64,000 nt of DNA, from positions 3,100,001-3,164,000 of the forward strand of contig NZ_JALLPK010000001.1 of NCBI RefSeq assembly GCF_023276375.1. The letters run 5' to 3'. Below the pieces are notes generated by a model that had not been told where the DNA came from, made no database searches, and saw only the letters and a program-made list of their open reading frames with translations. Made by a program: the position numbers and the translations under genes. The stretch is from Halocatena marina (GTDB lineage Archaea; Halobacteriota; Halobacteria; Halobacteriales; Haloarculaceae). The number at the start of each line of letters is the position of its first letter. Position 1 is the first letter of the stretch. Positions 1 through 8,618 of the stretch are shown one piece after another.

Positions 1-182
1 ACGAAGGCGAAATTCGCACCGCTCAATTGCTCAGCGAAGGATTCCAGTCAGTCACCGAGACTGGTGTTCTTGGCGATCCTCGAGAAGCAACCACCGAGGC
101 TGGCGAGGCTATTCTGGAGAAAATAACGACGACGTATGTCGAACAAATCGAGACAGAACTGCGGTCTGAGTGTGGTACATAG
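1..182 (+). CDS. Creatininase-family amidohydrolase, C-terminal end (partial)
   Basis: Only the last ~59 codons are present, read from base 3 to the TAG at 180-182; the gene begins outside the window. The segment GVLGDPREATTEAGEAILE resembles the C-terminal signature of creatininase/creatinine amidohydrolase family proteins (a GV-GDP-x-A-x(3)-G-x-A block followed by a terminal helix). Members are metal-dependent cytoplasmic amidases acting on creatinine, formamidopyrimidines or similar small amides; the substrate here cannot be told because the metal-binding N-terminal part is missing. It converges with the regulator that ends at 234. Confidence 0.6.
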   Translation, partial: EGEIRTAQLLSEGFQSVTETGVLGDPREATTEAGEAILEKITTTYVEQIETELRSECGT

Positions 183-233
183 GCTGTTATAAATCGAGAA
201 CCACACGCATCTCACTCCGATCGTTCTCAGATA

Positions 234-881
234 TTACCGAAATGCGCCGAACACACTCGCCTCAATCTTTTGTAGATGTTCCGTGACGGTACCAACAGAG
301 AGTCCCAATTGTTCGGCAATGTCGTGGTGAGTAGCCTGCCGTGGAGCGTCGTAGTAGTTGAGTTCGAGGGCGACATCAAGCACGTCCCGCTGACGATCGG
401 TCAGTACCGCAAGCACAGCTCCAGATTCGTCCGAATACGCACTGATACGTTCGATGGTGAAATCCATTGTCTCAGGCATATCAGCTAATGCCTGCTGTAA
501 CACCTCGTTAGTCTCGCCAATCATGACAAAACGAAGTTTGCCATCGCGGGTCCCTTCGACCGGAAAATCGAAGAACACCTCGTGTTCCCGTGGAAGTTCC
601 AAAAACCGCTTGATTTCTGTCGGCGGATGGACGTGGATATATACCAGACCACCATCCCCGTCGGTCCCAGAAATACTGAAACCGAGTGTGTCTAATTGCG
701 CTTCGACTACCAGTCGTATCTGTTCGAGATCACCACGAACTCGACCCAGCAGGACCATCGTCCCGTCCTCTAACACATTGAGATTGTAGATTCGTTCTCT
801 TGTGAACTGAGACTCCTCGTCGAACATCTGGTAGGCCGGGTGGGACTTCGGCGGCGTCACGACGAACGTTATCGCTCTCAT
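234..881 (-). CDS. Bat-type (HTH_10) transcriptional regulator
   Basis: A 215-residue haloarchaeal regulator. The last ~60 residues (from LTDRQRDVLDVALELNYYDAPR through HDIAEQLGLSVGTVTEHLQKIE) are the HTH_10 domain of the bacterio-opsin activator family, a LuxR-like helix-turn-helix. The N-terminal ~150 residues form the small beta-rich sensor-like module found in the short members of this family; no PAS or GAF domain is present, so no ligand can be proposed. It is transcribed away from the DoxX-like pseudogene, and a direct-repeat element (952-977) lies in the shared upstream region. That layout suggests it once controlled the now decayed DoxX/monooxygenase genes (inference). Confidence 0.85.
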   Translation of the reverse strand: MRAITFVVTPPKSHPAYQMFDEESQFTRERIYNLNVLEDGTMVLLGRVRGDLEQIRLVVEAQLDTLGFSISGTDGDGGLVYIHVHPPTEIKRFLELPREHEVFFDFPVEGTRDGKLRFVMIGETNEVLQQALADMPETMDFTIERISAYSDESGAVLAVLTDRQRDVLDVALELNYYDAPRQATHHDIAEQLGLSVGTVTEHLQKIEASVFGAFR

Positions 882-951
882 TCGATGTTTATCTGCAGTT
901 TCGCTTTTCTCTGTGCGTATTGGTGCATTTCGAATACTGACTAGCTATTTG

Positions 952-977
952 AACCACCACTAGTGCTAGGCAGTTAT
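952..977. repeat. Direct repeat copy 1 (26 bp), candidate operator
   Basis: This 26-bp stretch, with core ACCACCACTAG-GCTAGGCAG, recurs at 2259-2284 in the same orientation with two mismatches. This copy lies between the Bat-type regulator start (881) and the DoxX-like reading frame (1008). Position and conservation beside otherwise decayed DNA fit a shared regulator-binding or promoter element; the binding protein is inferred, not shown. Confidence 0.5.
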
Positions 978-1007
978 TGAATCTTTCTACCATCCGTACA
1001 TTCACCT

Positions 1008-1464
1008 GTGAAACCGAGTCAATCACCCACAAAAACACCGATCCGACAAGGGATGACCCAACGTGACGATGAGAGGAGATCGAGTTCCACGTCTACTCTC
1101 GGACGCGTTCTCGATGGTTTGCAAGGGCTGGGGGTCGTGATGCTTCTCAGCGGTGGTTCGAAGTTGGCCGGGACCAGCCAGCACGTTCAGAGCTTCGAAC
1201 AATGGGGCTCCCCACGTGGGTCCGAGTCACAACGGGAGCGTTGGAAGTCAGCGGCGGAGTAGAACTGCCTGCAAGACGCTCCCGACCGACGATTGCCATC
1301 ATCAGTGAAAGCCTAACGCTCACGACGATGCTGGGAGCACTCTCCACCCACTCCAAAAACCGTGATCCACCGACTGAAGCTGTCCCTGCGATGGTTCTCC
1401 TGCTGCTCACAGCACTCGTGACCAGACGGCAGTTGAAGCTGACAGAGAATACAGCAAACGGTCA
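1008..1464 (+). pseudogene. DoxX-family membrane protein, frameshifted
   Basis: Two adjacent reading frames together make a DoxX-like protein. The first (from GTG 1008 or ATG 1053) gives LGRVLDGLQGLGVV and GGSKLAGTSQHVQSFEQWG, the usual first helix and conserved GxxKL...FxxWG segment. At about 1200-1205 the reading must move to the next frame, which continues LPTWVRVTTGALEVSG and later TTMLGALSTH and AMVLLLLTALV, the remaining helices. DoxX proteins are small four-helix membrane proteins linked to quinone or thiol redox. The shift could be a true mutation or one base-call error; the neighbouring gene is also broken, which favours real decay. Confidence 0.6.
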
Positions 1465-1502
1465 TCATACGGAGGAATCACATCCAAGATTCCATCGAGA
1501 GT

Positions 1503-2098
1503 GAAACGGACGTTCTCATCGTCGGTGCCGGCTCGATAGATCTAACGATAGCGATCGAACTCCAGCGTCGCGGTATCGACTGTCGGATCGTCGAGAAGGA
1601 TGCGAGTTCGATGGAGTACCGAGGACTGCGCTGTCCAAGATCCACTCGGAATCACCGCTGAGTGGACTCCTTGATGCACAATCGAAGGTAGCATTAGTAC
1701 GACGAGCACGTCAGGCATGGAATGCGCCGAAAGCGGGTGAACGACCTCCCGATGGTTCGTGTCACACTCCAAACGGGACTGAGACGTCACTCTATCGGGA
1801 GATCCACGGAAAAACGGAGTTCGTGCTACTCTTGTTCGCTGGCACCGACCCAGCCGAAAGTGACGAGCTACGACAAATCGCCCAGACAGTCATAGAACGC
1901 GTGGGAGATCTCGTAACGCCGTATTTCATCGTCCCAGATACCCAACGCGCTACCGAGACCTACGGAGGAATTCTCCTGAGAGATGACGGAGCGCAACTTC
2001 ACGAACGGTACGATGCCACAGTGCCGTCGCTGTCTCTGCTTCGTCCTGATGACTACGTCGGCTTTCGAAGCCAACCGGCGCGCCAGGTCCACTCCTGA
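1503..2098 (+). pseudogene. FAD-dependent aromatic monooxygenase remnant (both ends, middle deleted)
   Basis: The first 36 codons read ETDVLIVGAGSIDLTIAIEL and REIVEK-like residues, a Rossmann FAD-binding start (GxGxxG now GAGSID) of the phenol hydroxylase/PheA-TfdB family. After a frame change near 1640 the frame resumes with SPLSGLLDA, AWNAPKAGERPPD, LYREIHGKTEFVLLLFAG and HERYDATVPSLSLLRPDDYVGFRSQP, the thioredoxin-like C-terminal domain of the same family. About 350 internal residues, including the substrate domain and DG motif, are missing. It is therefore a deletion derivative, not a functional enzyme. The adjoining DoxX-like frame is also broken, suggesting a lost quinone/aromatic oxidation locus. 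Confidence 0.7.
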
Positions 2099-2258
2099 CG
2101 TCTCTCGACGAACAACGACAGCTGACAGCAATGACTGAGCCGCGTTCTAGATGAACTAATCGGCGGAGAACGTCGAAGACCAGCAACGATTCTCGAACGA
2201 TCATTGTCGCCGATTGTATAGATTCGCAGTCGTACACATTGATCGTCGTGAAGGTATA

Positions 2259-2284
2259 AACCACCACTAGTTCTAGGCAGTCAT
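2259..2284. repeat. Direct repeat copy 2 (26 bp), in the 332-bp gap 2099-2430
   Basis: Second copy of the element at 952-977 (two differences). It sits about 150 bp upstream of the phosphotransferase gene at 2431, just after a TATA-like 'ggtataaa'. The rest of the 2099-2430 gap shows no gene; a short run of unremarkable sequence leads to the ATG. Both copies flank the decayed DoxX/monooxygenase block, so they are either two operators of one regulon or traces of a duplicated promoter. Confidence 0.5.
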
Positions 2285-2430
2285 CACAACCCACACTGCT
2301 TGCTATATACCACTATGAAGCAGAACATAGCAGCGACGATGCGAAATACCGTGAAGAGCAACCGATCAGAATCCAGAGACGGCTCTGACACCGGTATCAT
2401 CGCTCGTGAGAGGAACCGAACCATAGGACA

Positions 2431-5214
2431 ATGAGTAACAGAACACACCGTTTTCAATCCGATCCTGATCAGTACACACTTTCGCTGAATGACGAAGGTG
2501 CAACACAACGCACGCTAACAGGGGGGAAGGGAGCGAATCTAGCGCGTCTTGTGGCGGCCGATTTTCCGGTTCCTGACGGATTTTGCGTGACGACCGCCGT
2601 TTATCATGAATTTATTATAACTTCGGAAGTGCAGACAACGATCGAGTCTCTGGAATTGCTCGAACCGGACGACTCAGAGCGAATCACTGAGATGAGTGCA
2701 GAGATACGTTCAGAGATTCGACAGCGTGACCTCCCAGAAACGGTGCAAACTGCCATTGTGAACGCACTGAAGGGACTGGATGCAAGCGCGTACGCCGTCC
2801 GATCGAGCGCGACAGCAGAAGATTTACCGACCGCATCCTTTGCGGGACAACACGAATCGTTTCTCGCTGTCACTGAACCAGAAACAGTTCTCGATCGAAT
2901 TCGAGACTGCATTGCGAGCCTTTTCACCGATCGTGCCGTCGCATATCGGTTGCAGAACGACGTTTCCCACGACGCTGTTGCCATGGCGATCGTCGTTCAA
3001 GAGATGGTTGATCCCGAGATAGCAGGAGTCCTCTTTACTGCCGACCCTGTGTCAGGAAATCGCCACATCGCATCGATCGATGCGAACTACGGTCTCGGTG
3101 ATACAGTCGTTGCTGGCGAGGTTTCTCCGGATAACGTCCGCGTCGATCAACGAACCGGAGACGTTCTTGAATACGAGATCGGCGAAAAAAGCCATGCGCT
3201 CTATACAAATAGGGAAGAAGAAGGAACGAAGGCAGTAGATATCTCTCCGGAAGATCAGGAGTCACGAACACTCTCGGACACCAAACTGCGTGAACTCGTC
3301 GAACTCGGGACACAAGTCGACAAATTGCTCGGAGGACCACAGGACATCGAGTGGGCGTTCGTAGACGGAGACGTCATCCTACTCCAATCGCGCCCAATTA
3401 CGTCATTGTTCCCGCTTCCGTCTCCGTCTCCATCTCCGCCACCATCTCTGTCTCCGTCTCGGTCCTCGGACGACGATCGCCGTCACATCTACTTTTGTAT
3501 GGGACATCAGCAAGCGATGCCGGAGGCGATACCGCCGCTCAGCGTTGGTTTGTTGCAAGAGATGGTGAACAGTTCAGCCTCTCGACTACGACAGACCGAC
3601 GAACCGATCGCAGTCGAGGCTGGACATCGGATCTACGTTGATCTCACACCGTTACTCCACAACCGTCTCACACGGCGCGTGGTTCTTCGGATTCTCACTT
3701 CGATGAGCGAACCGGCGGCGAGAACGATTGCAGAGCTGATCGAGGAACGCCAAACACCGCCCCCAGCAGGTGTGGCCGACCGATTGCAAACAATCAGTCG
3801 TGTGGTTCACACGCTTCCAGTTGCTGTTTCGGCCGCACCACGGCTAGTCGCTCGCTTCGTTCGCCCGTTCATTCGTGGACCACAAGATTCCGAACGCGTG
3901 TATGAAGTCGTCGAATCGAATGGTCAGCAGATCGCAGAACGCGTTTCTCAGCCGCGTTCACAAGCAGACCAGGTGCGAGTGATCTACGAAGAGATCGGGC
4001 TCGGGACGCTCGCCACAAAAATAGTCAGTCAGTCGATGCCGTTGTTTTTAGCAGGAGCCATAGCGGGGAGCATCCTCGAGCGGCTCTATCCGGACGCCGA
4101 AGACGACCTCGACGCCCTCGGCAAAGGGTTCGATGACGAGATTGCTACCCAAATCAACCAGCGGCTCGGCGATCTCGCCGATTTGGCCCGCCAACATCCA
4201 GCGGTGGTCGACGCACTCGAATCAAAAGCCCCGCTTTCGGAGATCGAGCAGGTCGAAGGTGGAGAGAACTTCGTGACTGCGTTCGATGCATTTCTCGATG
4301 ACTTTGGTCACCGATCGAGTAGCGAGATTGATTTCAGTCGTCCACGTTGGAAGGACAACCCTGCGATACTGTTTCAGACGATTCGGAGCACCCTTGCACA
4401 GAGCGACCACGGAGAACACCGGGAGCATCTGGAGCGTTTGAAACAGAACGCAGCGCAGTCAGCCGCTGCCCTCGAAGCCCGCGCTGGCCGTGGCCTAGTT
4501 GGATTCATCAAAAAGCCAATTGTGCGGCGGTTGATTCGTGTCTATCGAGGAGGAATTCAGCTCCGAGAGTATCACAAGCACGGAGCAGCCCATTTTTTCG
4601 CTATCGCTCACGATGTATTCGCCGACGCAGGAGAAACGCTTGCTGCAGAGGGTCGGATCGACCAATCGTCTGACGTATGGTATCTTCGTAAAGACGAGTT
4701 GCTCGCTGCACTCGAAGGTGAGACACCACTCGACGTAGATTTCGAGCAGCGACAGCGCACTCACGATCGATTCGCCTCAATGACTGCTCCACCACTACTC
4801 ATGAGTGACGGAGAAACTCCCATGGTGGCCGCAGACACCAAAATTGCAGCGGATGCGCTCGTCGGAACGCCGGTTTCTTCGGGAGTCGTCGAAGGACCAG
4901 CTCGGGTAGTGTACGACCCCTCGAAGGAGTCACTCGAAAAAGGAGAGATACTCGTTGCGCCATCGACAGACGTTGGGTGGACACCGTTGTTCCAGAACGC
5001 AGCCGGACTCGTGATGGACGTTGGGGGCCAGATGACCCACGGAGCACTGGTTGCACGCGAGTACGGGATTCCGGCTGTCGTCTCCGTTTCAAACGCAACC
5101 ACAGACATTCAGACCGGTGAGTGGATTCGCGTCGATGGGAAGCGTGGGACTGTTGAACGTCTCGACAGAGAGGAACAGTCACCAGCCAACGAGGATCTCG
5201 GAGATCGGGAGTGA
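2431..5214 (+). CDS. PEP-synthase/rifampin-phosphotransferase-like three-domain enzyme
   Basis: 927 residues. N-terminal ATP-grasp (pyruvate phosphate dikinase) domain, residues ~20-325: TGGKGANLARLVAADFPVP, YAVRSSATAEDLPTASFAGQ and DIEWAFVDGDVILLQSRP. A Pro-Ser linker (~327-348, PSPSPSPPPS) follows. The central ~450 residues do not match the PEP synthase TIM barrel and resemble the substrate domain of rifampin phosphotransferase (RPH). The C-terminal swivelling phosphohistidine domain has GGQMTHGALVAREYGIPAV with His870. Length is close to RPH (~870) plus linker. By family the enzyme phosphorylates an organic acceptor with ATP through a phosphohistidine; the acceptor is unknown. The stop overlaps the start of the next gene, so the two are probably co-transcribed. 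A plain PEP synthase is less likely because the PEP-binding barrel motifs are absent. Confidence 0.75.
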   Translation: MSNRTHRFQSDPDQYTLSLNDEGATQRTLTGGKGANLARLVAADFPVPDGFCVTTAVYHEFIITSEVQTTIESLELLEPDDSERITEMSAEIRSEIRQRDLPETVQTAIVNALKGLDASAYAVRSSATAEDLPTASFAGQHESFLAVTEPETVLDRIRDCIASLFTDRAVAYRLQNDVSHDAVAMAIVVQEMVDPEIAGVLFTADPVSGNRHIASIDANYGLGDTVVAGEVSPDNVRVDQRTGDVLEYEIGEKSHALYTNREEEGTKAVDISPEDQESRTLSDTKLRELVELGTQVDKLLGGPQDIEWAFVDGDVILLQSRPITSLFPLPSPSPSPPPSLSPSRSSDDDRRHIYFCMGHQQAMPEAIPPLSVGLLQEMVNSSASRLRQTDEPIAVEAGHRIYVDLTPLLHNRLTRRVVLRILTSMSEPAARTIAELIEERQTPPPAGVADRLQTISRVVHTLPVAVSAAPRLVARFVRPFIRGPQDSERVYEVVESNGQQIAERVSQPRSQADQVRVIYEEIGLGTLATKIVSQSMPLFLAGAIAGSILERLYPDAEDDLDALGKGFDDEIATQINQRLGDLADLARQHPAVVDALESKAPLSEIEQVEGGENFVTAFDAFLDDFGHRSSSEIDFSRPRWKDNPAILFQTIRSTLAQSDHGEHREHLERLKQNAAQSAAALEARAGRGLVGFIKKPIVRRLIRVYRGGIQLREYHKHGAAHFFAIAHDVFADAGETLAAEGRIDQSSDVWYLRKDELLAALEGETPLDVDFEQRQRTHDRFASMTAPPLLMSDGETPMVAADTKIAADALVGTPVSSGVVEGPARVVYDPSKESLEKGEILVAPSTDVGWTPLFQNAAGLVMDVGGQMTHGALVAREYGIPAVVSVSNATTDIQTGEWIRVDGKRGTVERLDREEQSPANEDLGDRE

Positions 5215-5975
5215 AGATGGGCCGTAGCAAGGGAGACCGATCCGAACAGAAAACGTTCGTGGCTGCGTTTAAGTTTCTCGTGCTCGTGTTCGTCCTGCTG
5301 TTGCTTCCGAACAAAAATCTTGATTTGGTATTCGGTTTGAATCCTCGACGTCTCTGGTTGATCGTTGTGTTCATCGCTGGGCTGAGTTTCCTCGGATATC
5401 TTCTTTCGAAAGTCGTCGATCCGGCAACAGCGATCAGCCTCACGGGGATACTGGGAGGTGCTGTCTCCCCCGGCATGACGATCACGTCACTCACTGAACA
5501 ATACAAGCGATACCCGGCGTTCGATCTCGATTATACATTCGCTGGGGCGATCGCATCGACGATGCTGTTCTCTCGGAACTTCATTGTCGTGAAGATACTC
5601 AGCCCGGAACTTGCCCAATCGTTGCTGGTACCGTTCACAGCAATGGCCGGGGTTGGAATTGTCGTAATTGGCCTGTTGCAAGTTCGTACTCGAAGCCGTG
5701 ACCCACCGGCCAGTGAACTAGATACCCCATTTCGAATTCGCTCGGCACTGATGATCGGCGCGGTGATCGCCGTCGTTCTTGTTCTCATCAACAATCTCGA
5801 GGTGTCACTCCCTTCGAACACTACCCGAGTCGGGATTGTAGTTGCGACAATCGCACAACTGTCCATTTATGTCGTCGTCACATGGACAGCCGGTGCCAAG
5901 AAGATGGCACAGGTGATCGCTGTAATATTGCTTGGCAGTGCGAGTGTCGGGATTTTCCTCGTTCTCATTCTCTAG
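5211..5975 (+). CDS. DUF4010 (MgtC/SapB C-terminal type) membrane protein
   Basis: 254 residues if the GTG at 5211 is used (overlapping the upstream TGA by 4 bp); the ATG at 5217 is an equal candidate. The protein is mostly hydrophobic, with about seven membrane segments starting at FKFLVLVFVLLLLP. The segment VVDPATAISLTGILGGAVSPGMT followed by AFAGAIASTM-like residues is the DUF4010 pattern usually fused behind an MgtC domain; here the MgtC half is missing. Function is unknown; DUF4010 proteins are inner-membrane and possibly transporters. Overlap with the phosphotransferase gene suggests a shared task, for example export of a modified compound (inference). Confidence 0.65.
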   Translation: MKMGRSKGDRSEQKTFVAAFKFLVLVFVLLLLPNKNLDLVFGLNPRRLWLIVVFIAGLSFLGYLLSKVVDPATAISLTGILGGAVSPGMTITSLTEQYKRYPAFDLDYTFAGAIASTMLFSRNFIVVKILSPELAQSLLVPFTAMAGVGIVVIGLLQVRTRSRDPPASELDTPFRIRSALMIGAVIAVVLVLINNLEVSLPSNTTRVGIVVATIAQLSIYVVVTWTAGAKKMAQVIAVILLGSASVGIFLVLIL

Positions 5976-6055
5976 CGTAGATAGTTCGTATAGCGATATG
6001 CAGTATATCACTACAGACGCGTGGAGCTTTTACCCGCTGCAAGGGTAGCGAGGGC

Positions 6056-6961
6056 ATGGTACGGAACGTCGCCGGAGAGATACGAGAGCTCGAGGCGGAG
6101 GATTTCTATCTACTCTCGGGCGTCGAGCACGGGATGCGCTTTAGCAAGTGGGTCGATCGGGAGACCCTCACAGAGTACGCTCGTCTCGACAGCGAGGAGG
6201 TCGATCACCGAATCGACCGTTGTGAGCGGCGTGGATTCATAGAGCGCAAGACGATGCAGTACCAAGGATTTCGTCTTACGTTCGAGGGCTACGATGCGCT
6301 TGCGCTCCACACGCTGGTCGAACGGGGAACGATCGAGGGGTTCGGTGCACCCCTTGGTGTCGGAAAGGAAAGCGATGTGTACGAGGTTGCTTCGTACAAA
6401 TCACTCGCGTTAAAATATCACAGAGAGGGGTATACGAACTTTCGAGAGGTCCAACGCGAGCGCGAGTACACCGCCGATCGCCAGCACCGGTCGTGGCTCT
6501 ACACGGCTCGAAAGGCTGCCGAGGGCGAGTACGAGGCACTCGAAACCGTCTATCCCACGGTGGCTGTACCGAGACCAATCGATCACAACCGCCACGCCAT
6601 CGTGATGGAAAAACTGGAGGGTGTCGAACTCTCCCGGGCGTCGCTCCCGGATGAACAGGCGGTTGGAGTACTCGATCTCATTCTCGACGAACTGGCGAGT
6701 GCATACGAAAAAGGGTACGTCCACGCCGACATGAGCGAGTACAATGTCGCCGTAAGTGAAGACGGTGTGACGATATTCGATTGGCCACAAGCGGTTCCGA
6801 CGGACCATCAGAACGCAGACGAGTTTCTCGAACGAGACGTTTCGAACCTCGTCAGTTACTTCAGACGAAAATATCCCAACCAAATCGATGTTCAAGACAC
6901 AGCATCGATCGCACGCGCACTCTGCGATGGAACGTTCGAGTCGGTGGATGACTACCAATAA
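6056..6961 (+). CDS. rio2: RIO2-type atypical serine protein kinase
   Basis: 301 residues. Residues ~1-90 are the winged-helix domain unique to RIO2 (ELEAEDFYLLSGVEHGMRFS...). The kinase lobe follows: flexible P-loop replacement GVGKESDVYE, the ATP-binding lysine in SLALKYHREG, catalytic loop HADMSEYNV near residues 223-231 and metal-binding IFDWPQA near 242. RIO2 assists late maturation of the small ribosomal subunit in Archaea and Eukarya. Length matches archaeal RIO2. It stands alone on the plus strand, converging with glmM with 12 bp between stops. Confidence 0.95.
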   Translation: MVRNVAGEIRELEAEDFYLLSGVEHGMRFSKWVDRETLTEYARLDSEEVDHRIDRCERRGFIERKTMQYQGFRLTFEGYDALALHTLVERGTIEGFGAPLGVGKESDVYEVASYKSLALKYHREGYTNFREVQREREYTADRQHRSWLYTARKAAEGEYEALETVYPTVAVPRPIDHNRHAIVMEKLEGVELSRASLPDEQAVGVLDLILDELASAYEKGYVHADMSEYNVAVSEDGVTIFDWPQAVPTDHQNADEFLERDVSNLVSYFRRKYPNQIDVQDTASIARALCDGTFESVDDYQ

Positions 6962-6973
6962 CAGCGACAGAGA

Positions 6974-8338
6974 TCAGATGGCATCGAGCAAGACCGTTCG
7001 CATCCAGTCTGCGAGTTCAGCAGCCCGGTCGTGCTCGTACGCCTCGGCGTAGATCCTGATGATCGGTTCGGTTCCACTGGGACGAACAAGCACCCACGAA
7101 TCACCGTAATCGAGGCGGTATCCGTCGGTTGTGTCGAGGTCGGTGTTTTCCTCCCGAGCCGTCTCTTCGATGACATCGAGCAGTCGTTCGCGTTCGACAT
7201 CATCTTCGTAGCTGACGTTGCGCCTGACGTTTACGTAGCCCGCGTGATCGAGCGCTATCTCACTCGCCGTCCGATCTGCAAGGAGTTCACAGAATCGAGC
7301 GGCGGTGTACGCACCATCACGGGACAAGCGGTACTCGGGGAAGAGTACGCCTCCGTTGCCTTCGCCAGCGATTGGGACAGACTCACCTTCTGCGGTCAAC
7401 TTCTGGATTTGCGTGACGATGTTCGTGCTCCCGATCGGCGTTCGTTCGAGTGATGCGCCGCATGCTTCGACCACATCAACCAAGCGCTGGGAGACGTTTA
7501 CAGCCGAGACGGTCACGTCGCCCGGTTCCAGTTCGGCGGCTGCGAGCGCAGCAAACGCCGCATCGCCCTCGATGTGTTCGCCTCGTTCATCGACAAAGAT
7601 GGCACGGTCTGCGTCACCGTCGTGGGCGATACCGAGATCTGCGTCCGTGGTCGTGACGAGTCGCCGGAGATCAGCGAGGTTTGTCTCGACTGGTTCCGGA
7701 TCGCGTCCCGGAAAGTGCCCATCCGCTTGGGCGTTCACCGTCACGACCGAGCAGCCGAGTTCACGAAAGAGCCGTGGACTGGTGAGAACGCCCGCTCCGT
7801 GGCCGGGATCGAGCGCAACCGTTACCTCGGCGTCGGCGATCCGATCACGATCGACCGCAGCAAGAATCTCATCGATGTAGGAGTGCCGGGCACTCTCAAC
7901 GCGGCGTCGGTGGCCAGTCTGATCCCATTGAACAGTTGCAAAACGCTCCGTGAGCAACCGATCCTCGACCTGTTCGAGCGTATCACGGACCAGTTCGATT
8001 CCGTTCGCACCGATGAGTTTCACCCCGTTGTACTCCGGCGGATTGTGACTCGCAGTCACCATCAGAGCGGGCACCTCTTCGCGCTCGGCGTACGCCTGCA
8101 CTGCTGGTGTCGGAAGGACGCCGATGTCAGTCACGTCACAACCGACACTCGCCAATCCGCCCGCCGCGCTGTCGACGAGCAACTCACTGGTCGTTCTTGT
8201 ATCCCGGCCGAGCACGACCCGTTCGTTTCCCGTTGCGGCGAACACCGATCCCGCAGCCATCGCAATACGACCGACAAACTCCGGTGTGAGTTCCTCGTTC
8301 GCGACGCCCCGAACGCCGCTAGAGCCGAAGACCTTCAT
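6974..8338 (-). CDS. glmM: Phosphoglucosamine mutase
   Basis: 454 residues from the ATG at 8338 (MKVFGSSGVRG), the conserved N-terminus of the alpha-D-phosphohexomutase superfamily; upstream in-frame residues are not conserved-looking. Phosphoserine loop MVTASHNPPEYNG has catalytic Ser97; the metal loop is HDGDADRA; sugar-binding GEGNGG and phosphate-binding RPSGTEP loops follow. The family converts glucosamine-6-P to glucosamine-1-P for UDP-GlcNAc, in halophiles needed for protein glycosylation; phosphomannomutase activity cannot be excluded by eye. The 280 bp upstream (8339-8618) contain no convincing gene. Confidence 0.9.
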   Translation of the reverse strand: MKVFGSSGVRGVANEELTPEFVGRIAMAAGSVFAATGNERVVLGRDTRTTSELLVDSAAGGLASVGCDVTDIGVLPTPAVQAYAEREEVPALMVTASHNPPEYNGVKLIGANGIELVRDTLEQVEDRLLTERFATVQWDQTGHRRRVESARHSYIDEILAAVDRDRIADAEVTVALDPGHGAGVLTSPRLFRELGCSVVTVNAQADGHFPGRDPEPVETNLADLRRLVTTTDADLGIAHDGDADRAIFVDERGEHIEGDAAFAALAAAELEPGDVTVSAVNVSQRLVDVVEACGASLERTPIGSTNIVTQIQKLTAEGESVPIAGEGNGGVLFPEYRLSRDGAYTAARFCELLADRTASEIALDHAGYVNVRRNVSYEDDVERERLLDVIEETAREENTDLDTTDGYRLDYGDSWVLVRPSGTEPIIRIYAEAYEHDRAAELADWMRTVLLDAI

Positions 8339-8618
8339 TACCAATCCCTTGTCGGCGAGAGACAAAAACAGTCGCAAACGCACGTCATAAATCATATGCC
8401 ACGATATGAAATGGAGATGTACGGCGATTCGACGGTCGCGTGCGCATGACTTGTGGGTCCGATCGGTAAGGAGGTCGAAATACGAGAACACGATCCCTCC
8501 CACCAGAGCCTCTCGATGCTACCGACCAGCGCCATCTGGGATGTTCACTGCGAGCGCCGCTACCGTAGTTGCCAGCCGATCGCACGGTTGCGTCCCCTTA
8601 CAATACCGAAAGAACTGC

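Noticed and set aside
8339..8503. N-terminal extension of glmM to 8503
   Set aside because: Residues before MKVFGSSGVRG are not family-like; the conserved mutase start is at 8338.
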